From an uncultured Oscillospiraceae bacterium (GTDB lineage: Bacteria > Bacillota > Clostridia > Oscillospirales > Oscillospiraceae): a DNA stretch of 21,526 bases. Location of the stretch: positions 1-21,526 of the forward strand of contig CAKTTB010000020.1 of assembly GCA_934613505.1 (NCBI GenBank), given 5' to 3'. Positions 6,754-14,422 of this stretch are shown here, one piece after another. Under the pieces are notes generated by a model. It was given only the letters and a program-made list of their open reading frames with translations. It did no database searches and was not told where the DNA came from. The translations under genes and the position numbers were made by a program. Numbering within the stretch: the first letter of the stretch is position 1; each line of letters starts with the position of its first letter.

Positions 6754-8505
6754 TCATGCCTGCGGCAGCGCCGCGGGCATGGTGATGGTCACGCTCGTTC
6801 CTTCGCCATAGACCGACGAAATTTCGATCTTGCCCTTATGCTGGTTCAGAATTTCCTGCGCGATGGACAGGCCGAGGCCGGTGCCGCCCGACTCGCGCGA
6901 GCGCGCCTTGTCCACGCGGTAGAACCGGTCAAACAGGCGCGGCAGGTCCTTTTCGGGGATACCGATGCCGTTGTCGGTCACGCGGACGAAAACGTTCGGC
7001 CCGTCCGTGCCGACGGTCATGTCGATCTGGCCGCCGTCCGGCGTGTATTTGACCGCGTTCGAGACGATATTCGTGATGACCTGCTCGATGCGCTCGCGGT
7101 CGCCGTTGACGTCGGGGATCTGCCCCTCGCAGTGCAGGGTCATGGCGTGGTGATGGTTCTGCTCGGCGTTGAGCTTCGCCGCGTCGTAGACGTTCTGCAC
7201 GGCCTTGAGGAACGGGAAGCGGGAGATATTCATTTCCATCTTGCCGTAGTCGATCTTGCTGAGCGTCAGAAGATCCTGCACGATGCGCGTCATGCGGTCG
7301 GTCTCGCTGATGATGACGTTCATGAAATTGCTCTTCAGCTCTGGCGGCAGCTCGTCGCCGGCGTCGACAATCGTCTCGGCGTAGGACTTGATGTTGGTCA
7401 GCGGCGTGCGCAGCTCGTGCGAGACATTCGCGACAAACTCGCGCTTGAGCTGCTCGCTGCGGCGCTGCTCGGTCACATCATGGATGACGACCAGCACGCC
7501 GCCCTGCGTATGGTCGGACGAGAACGGCGCCATAAACAGCTCCAGCTCGCGGTCGCCGGCGGTCTTCTGCGTTTCGATATACTGCGGCCGCCGCAGCGTC
7601 AGGAGTGTGTCCAGCTCCGCCTCCTTGGAGAAGATCTCGTCAAAGGTCGTCTCATTCGTCAGGTTCCGCGCCAGCATCTGCGTGGCCGCGGGGTTATAGT
7701 GGATGACCGTCCCCGCCGCGTTGAAGGCGACGACGCCGTCCGTCATGTGCAGGAACAGGGTCGAGAGCTTGTTGCGCTCGTTTTCCGCTTCGGAGATGGT
7801 GTCCTGCAGGACCTTGGCCATATGGTTGAAGTTCTGGGTCAGATCGCCGATCTCATCGCGGCTGTCGACCGTGACGCGGCCGGCATAGTCGCCCGCGGCG
7901 ACGCGCTTGGTGCCGACAGTCAGCGCGCGGATGGGCGTAATGAGGATCTGCGAGAGCAAAAACGCCAAGATCACGCAGATCACAAGGCCCAGCCCCAGCG
8001 CGCGCAGGATGATGGACAGCAGCTCGCCTGTCAGCGCGTCGACCGTGGCGCGGTTGTCGCGGATGTAGGCAATGTAGCTGCTGTCCTGCGTGACGATGGG
8101 GACAGCCAGATCCATATAGTTGTTCGTGACTGCGCTGCTCTGGCCGACGTCTCCGTTCATGGCGGTCAGGATGTTCTGGGTCACGGTAACACTCTGGCTC
8201 TGGTCCGAGCTGTCAAGGACGCTGCCGGTCTCGTCCAGAATGTAGACGTTCCGGCCCGTAATGTCGATGCCCAGCCCCGCCTGCGCCATGAGAAGCTCCT
8301 TCATCTGCGCGGGCGCGTTGTCCTCCGCGGAGAGCTTCTGCAGCTGCACGATAAATTCCGGGGTAAACGTGGTCTCCATCTGTTCATAGAACTCGGACAC
8401 GTAGAAGTTGCCGACGCCGCTCATCAGAAACGCGCCGGTCGTCAGCATGAGGGCCAGGATCAGAATGACCATGATCATGACCATCTTCATGCGCAAGGAC
8501 CGCAT
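6754..8505 (-). CDS. walK: Sensor histidine kinase WalK (cell-wall stress)
   Basis: WalK is the membrane sensor kinase of the essential WalRK two-component system that adjusts peptidoglycan hydrolase expression. The 583-residue product shows the full domain order. The first membrane helix is at about 8-29. An outer sensor domain of about 135 residues follows, then a second helix at about 168-188 and a HAMP domain (PIRALTVGTKRVAAGDY). Next come a PAS domain at about 245-345, the HisKA box with His363 in SHELRTP, and an ATPase domain with NAVKYTPDGG, DNGIGIP and GGTGLGLSIA. The start is the ATG at 8505, 8 bases after AGGAGG; a GTG at 8514 overlaps that ribosome site and is rejected. It lies 33 bases behind walR and ahead of yycH/yycI, the classic Firmicute order. 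Confidence 0.95.
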   Translation of the reverse strand: MRSLRMKMVMIMVILILALMLTTGAFLMSGVGNFYVSEFYEQMETTFTPEFIVQLQKLSAEDNAPAQMKELLMAQAGLGIDITGRNVYILDETGSVLDSSDQSQSVTVTQNILTAMNGDVGQSSAVTNNYMDLAVPIVTQDSSYIAYIRDNRATVDALTGELLSIILRALGLGLVICVILAFLLSQILITPIRALTVGTKRVAAGDYAGRVTVDSRDEIGDLTQNFNHMAKVLQDTISEAENERNKLSTLFLHMTDGVVAFNAAGTVIHYNPAATQMLARNLTNETTFDEIFSKEAELDTLLTLRRPQYIETQKTAGDRELELFMAPFSSDHTQGGVLVVIHDVTEQRRSEQLKREFVANVSHELRTPLTNIKSYAETIVDAGDELPPELKSNFMNVIISETDRMTRIVQDLLTLSKIDYGKMEMNISRFPFLKAVQNVYDAAKLNAEQNHHHAMTLHCEGQIPDVNGDRERIEQVITNIVSNAVKYTPDGGQIDMTVGTDGPNVFVRVTDNGIGIPEKDLPRLFDRFYRVDKARSRESGGTGLGLSIAQEILNQHKGKIEISSVYGEGTSVTITMPAALPQA

Positions 8506-8538
8506 GGAAGCCACCTCCTTTCCGCGTGATTTGAGCCG

Positions 8539-9240
8539 TTATCCGGCAAAATAATAGCCGACGCCGCGCCGGGTCAGGATATACACAGGCTTGCCGGGAT
8601 CATCCTCGATCTTTTCACGCAAGCGGCGCACCGTCACGTCGACCGTGCGCATATCGCCGTAATATTCATAGTTCCACACACGCTGCATGAGATCCTCGCG
8701 GGAGAAGACCTTGCCGCGCTCGCGGATGAGGTAGGACAGAAGGTCGTATTCCTTCTGCGTCAGGTCGACCGGCTTGCCGTTTTTCGTGACCTGATACGTG
8801 TCCTGATTGAGAAGCAGGCCGCCGGCCCCGACCGTGTTGCCGCCCGCGGCGGGCTTTTCCGGGGAATATTCCATGCTGCGGCGGCGGATATTCGCCTTGA
8901 CGCGCGCCATCAGCTCCTTCATGGAGAAGGGCTTCGTCATATAATCGTCCGCGCCGGTCTCAAGGCCAAAGACCTTGTCCATTTCCTCCTCGCGGGCGGT
9001 CAGCATGATGATGGGCGTGGTGCGGCGCTCCGCGCGGAGCGTCTTGCAGATATCAAAGCCGTTCATTTTCGGGAGCATCACGTCGAGCAGGATCAGATCC
9101 GGATCCTTTGTCTGCGCCAGCTGCAGGCCCGTCTCGCCGTCGAGCGCTTCGAGCGTCTCATAGCCCTCGCGCTTGAGATTGAATTTCAGGATCTCCACGA
9201 TCGCGCGTTCATCCTCCACGATCAGGACTGTTTTTGCCAT
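8539..9240 (-). CDS. walR: Response regulator WalR (OmpR/PhoB family)
   Basis: WalR is the DNA-binding partner of WalK. The 233-residue protein has a receiver domain (about 1-120) with acidic pocket EDE at 9-11, phospho-acceptor Asp53 in LLDVMLP, Thr81 and Lys103 (TKPF). An OmpR-type winged helix follows, ending RTVDVTVRRLREKIEDDP and RRGVGYYF. The start is the ATG at 9240, with GGGAGGA 7 bases upstream. The much longer open frame (to 9414) lacks a ribosome site and runs inside the upstream methyltransferase. Only 16 bases separate it from that gene, and no promoter is visible between them, so the wal genes are probably transcribed from the promoter before the methyltransferase. Confidence 0.95.
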   Translation of the reverse strand: MAKTVLIVEDERAIVEILKFNLKREGYETLEALDGETGLQLAQTKDPDLILLDVMLPKMNGFDICKTLRAERRTTPIIMLTAREEEMDKVFGLETGADDYMTKPFSMKELMARVKANIRRRSMEYSPEKPAAGGNTVGAGGLLLNQDTYQVTKNGKPVDLTQKEYDLLSYLIRERGKVFSREDLMQRVWNYEYYGDMRTVDVTVRRLREKIEDDPGKPVYILTRRGVGYYFAG

Positions 9241-9256
9241 ATTGCTTCCTCCCAAT

Positions 9257-10594
9257 TTACACGGGGCGCCGCAGCGCCTTCGGATAGTGATTTTTGAGCT
9301 GTGTGCCGTCTCCCTTCGCCCAGCCGAGCGAGACGCCGTCCGCGCGGACAAGCGTCCAGCCGCGAAGCGGCGACGGGAGCACGTCTCCCGCCAGATACCG
9401 CGAAAGCTGCGCATCGCCGGACGGCAGCGAAACGCTGCTCTCCAGCTCCGGCAGCCAGAGCGCCCACGCGTGCGCAGGTTCCAGCCGGTTTTTCAGGATC
9501 GTCCCAAGCTCCAGCCCGGCCCGCAGGACGCGAAGGCCCTTCAGTTCCGGCAGCTCCTGCGGAACAAGATACGCCACCTGCCCGAACAGCAGGAGCTTTC
9601 CCTCCGGCAGCTGCGCGCCTGTCTGGCGGCAGAACTGTGTCAGCTCCGCGGGCATTTTCGCCGCGGGTTCCGGCGGAAGCTCTGCGCGCGGGCCGTCGCC
9701 GGCTTTTTTCAGGACTGCGGCATAATGTCCCTCGCCCAGCAGCCTGTGCGGCCACAGGCGGAACGTATGCTCCAGCCCCGGCGCGGGGTTCCCGACCCAG
9801 TCGGGGCGGCCGGGAGAAAAGAACGGCGCTTCGATCTCTTCCACAGAAAAGTCCGGGTTTTTCCACAAAAAGTCCGAGATCACGCCCTCGTTTTCCACAG
9901 GCGAGAAGGTGCATGTGGAATAAACCAGCCGTCCGCCCGGGCGGAGCATAGCCGCCGCAGAGGCGAGAATTTCCGCCTGCCGGTTGGCGCAGATGGCGTT
10001 GGTGTCCTCGGTCCAGTCGGTCACGGCGGCGGCTTCCTTGCGGAACATGCCCTCGCCGGAGCAGGGCGCATCGACCAGAATTTTATCGAACCAGCCCGCG
10101 AATCGCTCCGCGAGCCGCTTCGGATGCTCGTTCAGGACAAGCGCGTTGGCGATGCCGAGACGCTCGATGTTGCCGGAAAGAATCTTTGCGCGTTTGGCGT
10201 TTATCTCGTTGCAGACGAGGATCCCGCGTCCGCACAGCTTGCCTGCCAACTGCGTGGATTTCCCGCCGGGCGCGGCGCAGAGGTCCAGCACGCGATTGCC
10301 CGGCTGCGGTGCCAGAAGCTCCGCGGGCGCCATGGCGCTCGGCTCCTGCAGGTAGTATAGACCTGCCGCGTGCAGGGGCGATAGGCCAGGCCGCGCAGCC
10401 GCGTCATAATAGAAGCCCGTCGGACACCACGGGACAGGGGACAGGGCGAAGCGCGAAAGATCGCCGGTAAAGCCGGTCTTCAGCGGATTTTTCCGCAGGC
10501 CGGTGCAGAGCGGCCGATCAAAAGCCGAAAGAAACGCATCGTATTCCTGACCCAGAAGATTCCGCATCCGTGTCTCAAAGCCCTCCGGCAGCAT
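9257..10594 (-). CDS. rsmF: RsmF/RsmB-type rRNA (cytosine-C5) methyltransferase
   Basis: This enzyme of the NOP2/Sun family methylates C5 of a cytosine in rRNA using S-adenosylmethionine. The 445-residue product has the SAM-binding DLCAAPGGKS (104-113). It also has the two family cysteines: Cys178 in DAPCSGEG (product release) and Cys228 in STCTF (covalent catalysis). An RNA-binding C-terminal part follows; overall length suits RsmF (YebU) rather than the longer RsmB. The start is the ATG at 10594 after AGGGGG. An in-frame ATG at 10639 is ruled out because it lies upstream of the -10 element at 10628-10633. Gene order puts it first in a run with walR. The exact methylated base (16S or 23S) cannot be told. 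Confidence 0.9.
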   Translation of the reverse strand: MLPEGFETRMRNLLGQEYDAFLSAFDRPLCTGLRKNPLKTGFTGDLSRFALSPVPWCPTGFYYDAAARPGLSPLHAAGLYYLQEPSAMAPAELLAPQPGNRVLDLCAAPGGKSTQLAGKLCGRGILVCNEINAKRAKILSGNIERLGIANALVLNEHPKRLAERFAGWFDKILVDAPCSGEGMFRKEAAAVTDWTEDTNAICANRQAEILASAAAMLRPGGRLVYSTCTFSPVENEGVISDFLWKNPDFSVEEIEAPFFSPGRPDWVGNPAPGLEHTFRLWPHRLLGEGHYAAVLKKAGDGPRAELPPEPAAKMPAELTQFCRQTGAQLPEGKLLLFGQVAYLVPQELPELKGLRVLRAGLELGTILKNRLEPAHAWALWLPELESSVSLPSGDAQLSRYLAGDVLPSPLRGWTLVRADGVSLGWAKGDGTQLKNHYPKALRRPV

Positions 10595-10627
10595 CGCATA
10601 CACCCCCTGCTTTGCATAGTTATAGAC

Positions 10628-10656
10628 ATTATATTGCATTTCCCCGGAAAAAGAAA
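10628..10656 (-). promoter_or_regulatory. Promoter of rsmF and probably the wal operon
   Basis: A perfect -10 TATAAT (10628-10633, minus strand) lies 17 bases after TTTCTT (10651-10656). The weak -35 overlaps the T-tract of the mscL terminator. No other promoter is obvious before walR, so this site probably serves rsmF-walR-walK-yycH-yycI. It also decides the rsmF start. Confidence 0.6.
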
Positions 10657-10684
10657 GAGGCGCGCCGCAAAAATGCGGCGCGCC
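10646..10684 (-). terminator. Intrinsic terminator of mscL
   Basis: GGCGCGCCGCA (10659-10669) pairs with TGCGGCGCGCC (10674-10684) over 11 bp around a four-base loop. On the minus strand it is followed by TCTTTCTTTTTCC. It sits 13 bases after the mscL stop. Confidence 0.9.
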
Positions 10685-10697
10685 ATGGACTTCCGGC

Positions 10698-11129
10698 TTA
10701 CTTGTTCTTGAGCAGATCGCGGATCTCGGTGAGAAGGACCTCTTCCTTCGTGGGTTCCGGCTCCTTTTCGGGTTCCGGCTCAGCCGGCTTTTCGAGCTTG
10801 GCCTTGGCCACGTTCATGGCCTTGACGACGAGGAAGACGACGAAGGCGATCAGGATAAAATCGATGATCGTCGTGAGGAAGGTGCCGAGTCCCAGCACGA
10901 CAGCCTCGGACACGACCGTCTCGCCGTCCATGACGGCGGGCTTCAGCGTGATATTGAGCGTTGCCAGATCGACGCCGCCGATGAGGCAGCCGATGAGCGG
11001 CATGATGATATCCGCGACCAGACTGGCGCTGATCTTGCCGAACGCCGTGGCGATCACAACGCCGATGGCCATGTCCATGACATTGCCGCGGGAGATGAAG
11101 GTCTTAAACTCATTGAAGAACTTTTTCAT
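10698..11129 (-). CDS. mscL: Large-conductance mechanosensitive channel
   Basis: MscL opens under membrane tension to release solutes during osmotic downshock. The 143-residue product is a normal-length MscL. It has the amphipathic N-terminal helix with KKFFNEFKTFISRGNVMDMAIGVVI-type sequence, TM1 with the pore-lining GVVIATAFGKISASLVADIIMPLIG, a periplasmic loop, TM2 (FILIAFVVFLVVKAMN) and a charged C-terminal bundle ending EVLLTEIRDLLKNK. The start is the ATG at 11129 after AGAGGAAG. The open frame extends much further upstream, through a palindromic repeat, and that part is not coding. It is a single-gene unit with its own terminator; a long repeat-filled leader region lies upstream. Confidence 0.96.
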   Translation of the reverse strand: MKKFFNEFKTFISRGNVMDMAIGVVIATAFGKISASLVADIIMPLIGCLIGGVDLATLNITLKPAVMDGETVVSEAVVLGLGTFLTTIIDFILIAFVVFLVVKAMNVAKAKLEKPAEPEPEKEPEPTKEEVLLTEIRDLLKNK

Positions 11130-11195
11130 TGCTTTCTTCCTCTCTTCATTTCTTATTGCATACTTAACCTCAAACCACAGGTGTTCCTCCGGCGG

Positions 11196-11229
11196 CCCTA
11201 TCTTTTCTCTCGCAAGAGAAAAGATAGGG
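11196..11229. repeat. 15-bp perfect hairpin upstream of mscL
   Basis: CCCTATCTTTTCTCT (11196-11210) and its exact complement (11215-11229) enclose a CGCA loop. No T-tract follows on either strand. It may be a structured leader of mscL or a dispersed palindrome inserted between genes. Confidence 0.75.
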
Positions 11230-11292
11230 GAGAAAAGAGTGCGTGGGGACGCGGGGCTTGTACCGCAGTGCAGTTTAGGCAAAAAACTAATT

Positions 11293-11306
11293 TGAAAACG
11301 CTTACA
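11293..11306. promoter_or_regulatory. Possible cre site (CcpA-type catabolite element)
   Basis: TGAAAACGCTTACA matches the Bacillus cre consensus TGWAANCGNTNWCA at every fixed position, on both strands. It lies 164 bases upstream of mscL. No CcpA gene is in the window and no clear target promoter is seen, so function is only suggested. Confidence 0.35.
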
Positions 11307-11453
11307 TTCGCATTCAGTCACCTTACGGATGATTTGGTACGCGCCGCCCGTTGGTGTGGATATCGGATTTGCTGCATTGTGCCTTTGGATGGGTGCAGTC
11401 AATAGAAAGTGCCGTCAAAAATTACAGAATGGTACGTATTCGCACTGACCCAT

Positions 11454-11577
11454 GGCTCTCCCTTTGGGAGAGCTGTCGCCGCAGGCGACTGAGAGGGTCT
11501 TGTCCGTCACAGTTTCCCCCTCGCCGTCTTCGCTTCGCTCAGACACCTTTCCCAGCGGGAGAGGCAAGAGATGCAGA
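11454..11577. repeat. Pair of inverted palindromic intergenic repeats
   Basis: Copy A (11454-11497, plus) has GCTCTCCC-TTT-GGGAGAGC (11455-11473), then GTCGCC-GCA-GGCGAC (11475-11489), then GAGAGGG. Copy B (about 11515-11577, read on minus) begins GCCTCTCCCGCTGGGAAAGG and continues through TGAGCGAAGCGAAGACGG to GAGGGGG. Both share the plan CTCTCCC-loop-GGGA(G/A)AG, a second short hairpin, then a G-rich end, and they face each other across about 17 bases. Such double-hairpin units are abundant between genes in gut Clostridia, as I recall; mobility or function is not shown here. Confidence 0.7.
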
Positions 11578-11630
11578 AAAAGAACTTTTCAGGTGCAAAT
11601 TTATAGAAGAGCTTCCGCCTTCTGCCGCGC

Positions 11631-12953
11631 TCAATGCTTCGGAACCAAAACTTCCTTGCCGCCCATATACGGCTGCAGGCACTTCGGGATGGTGACGGAG
11701 CCGTCCTTCTGCAGGTGGTTCTCGAGGAATGCGATGAGCATGCGCGGGGGCGCGACGCAGGTGTTGTTGAGCGTGTGGGCCAGATACATCTTGCCGTCGG
11801 CGCCCTTGACGCGGATGCCGAGACGGCGCGCCTGCGCGTCGCCGAGGTTCGAGCAGCTGCAGACCTCAAAATACTTCTTCTGCCGCGGACTCCACGCTTC
11901 AATGTCGCAGGATTTGACCTTGAGGTCGGCCAGATCACCCGAGCAGCATTCCAGCTGCCGGACGGGGATCTCCATGTTCCGGAACAGCTCGACCGAATAG
12001 CTCCAGAGCTTGTTGTACCAGTCCATCGACTCCTCCGGGCGGCAGACGACGATCATTTCCTGCTTTTCAAACTGGTGGATACGGTAGACGCCGCGCTCTT
12101 CAAGACCGTGGCTGCCGACCTCCTTGCGGAAGCAGGGAGAATAGGACGTGAGCGTCAGCGGGAGCTTGGCTTCGGGGATGATCTGGTCGATGAAGCGGCC
12201 GATCATGGTGTGTTCGCTCGTACCGATGAGATAGAGGTCCTCGCCCTCGATCTTGTACATCATCGCTTCCATCTCCGGGAAGGACATGACGCCCTTGACC
12301 ACGTTGCCGTGCATCATAAAGGGCGGGATGACATAGGTAAAGCCCTTTTGGTCGATCATGAAGTCGCGCGCGTAGGCAAGAACAGCCTCGTGCAGGCGGG
12401 CGATATCGCCCAGCAGATAGTAAAAGCCCATACCGGCGACGCGGCCCGCGGAATCCTTGTCGATGCCGTCGAAGGACTGCATGATATCGACGTGGTGCGG
12501 CACCTCAAAATCCGGAACAACCGGCTCGCCGAAGCGCTGCACCTCAACATTGCAGCTGTCGTCCGGGCCGATGGGGACGGACGGGTCAATGATGTTCGGG
12601 ATCACGTACATGATCTCGCGCAGCTTGTCCTCGGCCTCGGCCTGTTTCTTTTCCAGCTCCGCGCGGCGGTCGTCGTCGGCCTTGACCCTGGCATTATTTT
12701 CCTCGATTTGTTTCTGGATATCGGCCTTCTGGGCTTCGTCGGCCTTTTTGAGCTGGCCGTAGAGCGGCCCGTTGGCCTTCGAGAGCTTGTTGCGGGCAGC
12801 CTTCAGCTGCTCGCATTCCTGCTGTGCCGCGCGCTTTTCCGCGTCGAGGCGGATGGCCTCGTCAACAAGCGGCAGCTTGGCGTCCTGAAACTTTTTCCGG
12901 ATATTTTCGCGGACTGCGTCCGGATTTTCCCGTAAAAACTTAATGTCAATCAT
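11631..12953 (-). CDS. serS: Serine--tRNA ligase
   Basis: SerS charges tRNA-Ser (and tRNA-Sec) with serine. The 440-residue protein is a class II synthetase of bacterial type. It has an N-terminal start MIDIKFLRENPDAVRENI, a long antiparallel coiled-coil arm at about residues 30-110 that grips the tRNA variable arm, motif 2 around FRKEVGSHGLEERGVYRIHQF, and motif 3-region residues in SCDIEAWSPRQKKYFEVCSCSNLGDAQARR. The start is the ATG at 12953, with a GGAGGAAG site upstream. It is the last gene of soj-parB-membrane protein-serS, 19 bases behind its neighbour. No T-box leader is seen before it, and no clear terminator follows apart from the palindromic repeats. Confidence 0.97.
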   Translation of the reverse strand: MIDIKFLRENPDAVRENIRKKFQDAKLPLVDEAIRLDAEKRAAQQECEQLKAARNKLSKANGPLYGQLKKADEAQKADIQKQIEENNARVKADDDRRAELEKKQAEAEDKLREIMYVIPNIIDPSVPIGPDDSCNVEVQRFGEPVVPDFEVPHHVDIMQSFDGIDKDSAGRVAGMGFYYLLGDIARLHEAVLAYARDFMIDQKGFTYVIPPFMMHGNVVKGVMSFPEMEAMMYKIEGEDLYLIGTSEHTMIGRFIDQIIPEAKLPLTLTSYSPCFRKEVGSHGLEERGVYRIHQFEKQEMIVVCRPEESMDWYNKLWSYSVELFRNMEIPVRQLECCSGDLADLKVKSCDIEAWSPRQKKYFEVCSCSNLGDAQARRLGIRVKGADGKMYLAHTLNNTCVAPPRMLIAFLENHLQKDGSVTIPKCLQPYMGGKEVLVPKH

Positions 12954-12972
12954 AGTTTTTCTCTTCCTCCTG

Positions 12973-13536
12973 TTATTCTCCGCCCAGCGCGTGATACTCT
13001 TCCAGCGCCGTCGGGCCGAGATAATCCTTCAGTCGTTCCAGCGTCTGCATGGCGCGCGAGAAGGTGACGTTCCCTTCGCGCATGTCGCAGCCCTTGGCCT
13101 CGAGCAGCGCCTCATAGGCTTCCTTCGTCCGGTCCAGCTCGGTGCGCAGGTTTTTGACCACTTCGTTTTCCGCGGTCTGGGAATCCTCTTCGGCTTGCGC
13201 GGCCTCTTCCAGCTGTTTGGTCAGCTCGTCGATCTTTTCCTGCAGCTCTTCGTTTTTCTTTTCCAGCGCGATCTTTTCATCCTGCAGGGTGCGGTTTTCC
13301 GTCTGCAGCGCTTCCGCGTTGGAAAGTGCGCTCGTGCTGGCCGCGTTCAGCTCGGAGATCTTTGCTTCCGAGGAATGCATCTGCAGAATGAGGGAGACCA
13401 ATACCAGAATAAAGGCCGCACAGAACAAAACTGCCATATACCGCAGCAGCGCGGCCTTGCGCTTTTCGCTCAGGGGCTTTGCGGTCTTCTGTGCGCCGTT
13501 GTCCGCCTGCGGCTGCGGCTGCTTCTTTTCGTCCAT
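12973..13536 (-). CDS. Membrane-anchored coiled-coil protein of unknown function
   Basis: The 187-residue product has a hydrophilic, Gln/Lys-rich N terminus of about 30 residues and one membrane helix at about 32-52 (LRYMAVLFCAAFILVLVSLI). A coiled coil at about 58-145 is rich in Glu, Leu and Lys (KKNEELQEKIDELTKQLEEA). A short globular C terminus follows with MREGNVTFSRAMQTLERLKDYLGP. I do not recognise a named family. Its ATG overlaps the parB stop as TGATG, so the two are translationally coupled; serS follows after 19 bases. The coupling to Soj/ParB suggests a role near the chromosome-segregation machinery or division site, for example a membrane tether, but this is only inference from position and topology. 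Confidence 0.8.
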   Translation of the reverse strand: MDEKKQPQPQADNGAQKTAKPLSEKRKAALLRYMAVLFCAAFILVLVSLILQMHSSEAKISELNAASTSALSNAEALQTENRTLQDEKIALEKKNEELQEKIDELTKQLEEAAQAEEDSQTAENEVVKNLRTELDRTKEAYEALLEAKGCDMREGNVTFSRAMQTLERLKDYLGPTALEEYHALGGE

Positions 13537-14408
13537 CAGTGATGCTCCTTCCGGATGCTCTGCAGCGCGTCATACAGCTGCTGCAGATCGTCCTGTCCGT
13601 AATATTCCAATTCGATCCGGCCCTTGCGCTTGCCGGAGACGATCTTGACCTTGCGGCCAAGGCCGGCGGAAAGCTCCTTTTCGCATTCCGCCAGATAATC
13701 CACCTGCGGCGGCTGGGGCTTGGGCGGCTGCGTTTGCCTGCAGAGCTTTTTGCAGAGCGCCTCCGTCTGCCGGACGGACAGGCCGAGCGCCATGACCTTC
13801 TGCGCAAGCGAGAGCTGCTGCGCCTCGTCCTTGACCGGAAGCATGGCCCGCGCGTGACCGGCGGAGAGAGAGCCGCTTTTTACCAGCTCCAGAACCGCAG
13901 GGCTGAGGCTCAGCAGACGCAGGGCATTCGCGACGGCCGGGCGGGATTTTCCCACGCGGGCGGCCGCCTGCTCCTGTGTCATTTCATAGGTCCCCATCAG
14001 CTCCTGATAGCCCAGTGCTTCTTCAATGGGGTTCAGATCCGCGCGCTGCAGGTTTTCGATGAGCGCCAGCTCCATGGCCTTCTTGTCGTCGGCCTCCATG
14101 ATGACGACCGGCACGTCCGAAAGTCCGGCCAGCCGGGCCGCGCGCCAGCGGCGTTCCCCGGCGATGATCTGATAGAAGCCGGACGGCAGCTTCCGCACCG
14201 TCAGCGGCTGGATGATGCCGTGCATCCGGATGGATTCCGCGAGGGAAGCCAGCTCCTCCTGATCAAAGGTCTTTCTGGGCTGCAGGGGATTGGGCTCTAT
14301 TTTCTGCAGGGGCAGCGTGACCGTACCTTCGGACGGCTGCTCCGCCTGCTCGTTGAAGTCTCCAAACAGGGCGCCGAGGCCCTTGCCGAGACCTTTTTGT
14401 GCTGCCAT
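13536..14408 (-). CDS. parB: Chromosome-partitioning protein ParB/Spo0J
   Basis: ParB binds parS, uses CTP to form a sliding clamp, and loads condensin near the origin. The 290-residue product has the N-terminal KGLGKGLGALFGD that contacts Soj/ParA. The CTP-binding ParB/Srx domain has ESIRMHGIIQPLTVR and GERRWRAARLAG, and the HTH region has MTQEQAAARVGKSRPAVANALRLLSL. The C-terminal dimerisation part follows. Length fits the family. The ATG at 14408 follows AAGGAGTG. It lies 14 bases behind soj and overlaps the next gene by one base. A perfect parS (15277-15298) is about 870 bases upstream, as expected of an origin-proximal locus. Confidence 0.96.
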   Translation of the reverse strand: MAAQKGLGKGLGALFGDFNEQAEQPSEGTVTLPLQKIEPNPLQPRKTFDQEELASLAESIRMHGIIQPLTVRKLPSGFYQIIAGERRWRAARLAGLSDVPVVIMEADDKKAMELALIENLQRADLNPIEEALGYQELMGTYEMTQEQAAARVGKSRPAVANALRLLSLSPAVLELVKSGSLSAGHARAMLPVKDEAQQLSLAQKVMALGLSVRQTEALCKKLCRQTQPPKPQPPQVDYLAECEKELSAGLGRKVKIVSGKRKGRIELEYYGQDDLQQLYDALQSIRKEHH

Positions 14409-14422
14409 ATCGTTTCCACTCC

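Larger units (their letters stand above)
11130..11630. other. 501-base stretch without a gene, holding repeats and a cre-like site
   Basis: No open frame here has a ribosome site or family resemblance. It holds a 15-bp hairpin (11196-11229), a consensus cre-like palindrome (11293-11306) and a pair of head-to-head palindromic repeats (11454-11577). The serS end lies at its right. No clear mscL promoter was found; the best guess is within about 100 bases of the mscL start. Confidence 0.7.

Noticed and set aside
5422..8529. Very long plus-strand open frame (over 1000 codons) opposite walK and yycH
   Set aside because: It is the antisense shadow of two genes with clear domains in GC-rich DNA; it has no ribosome site and its translation is low-complexity Arg/Ala/Gln/Asp-rich.
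11634..12935. 433-codon plus-strand open frame opposite serS
   Set aside because: Antisense shadow of serS; composition and lack of a start signal argue against it.
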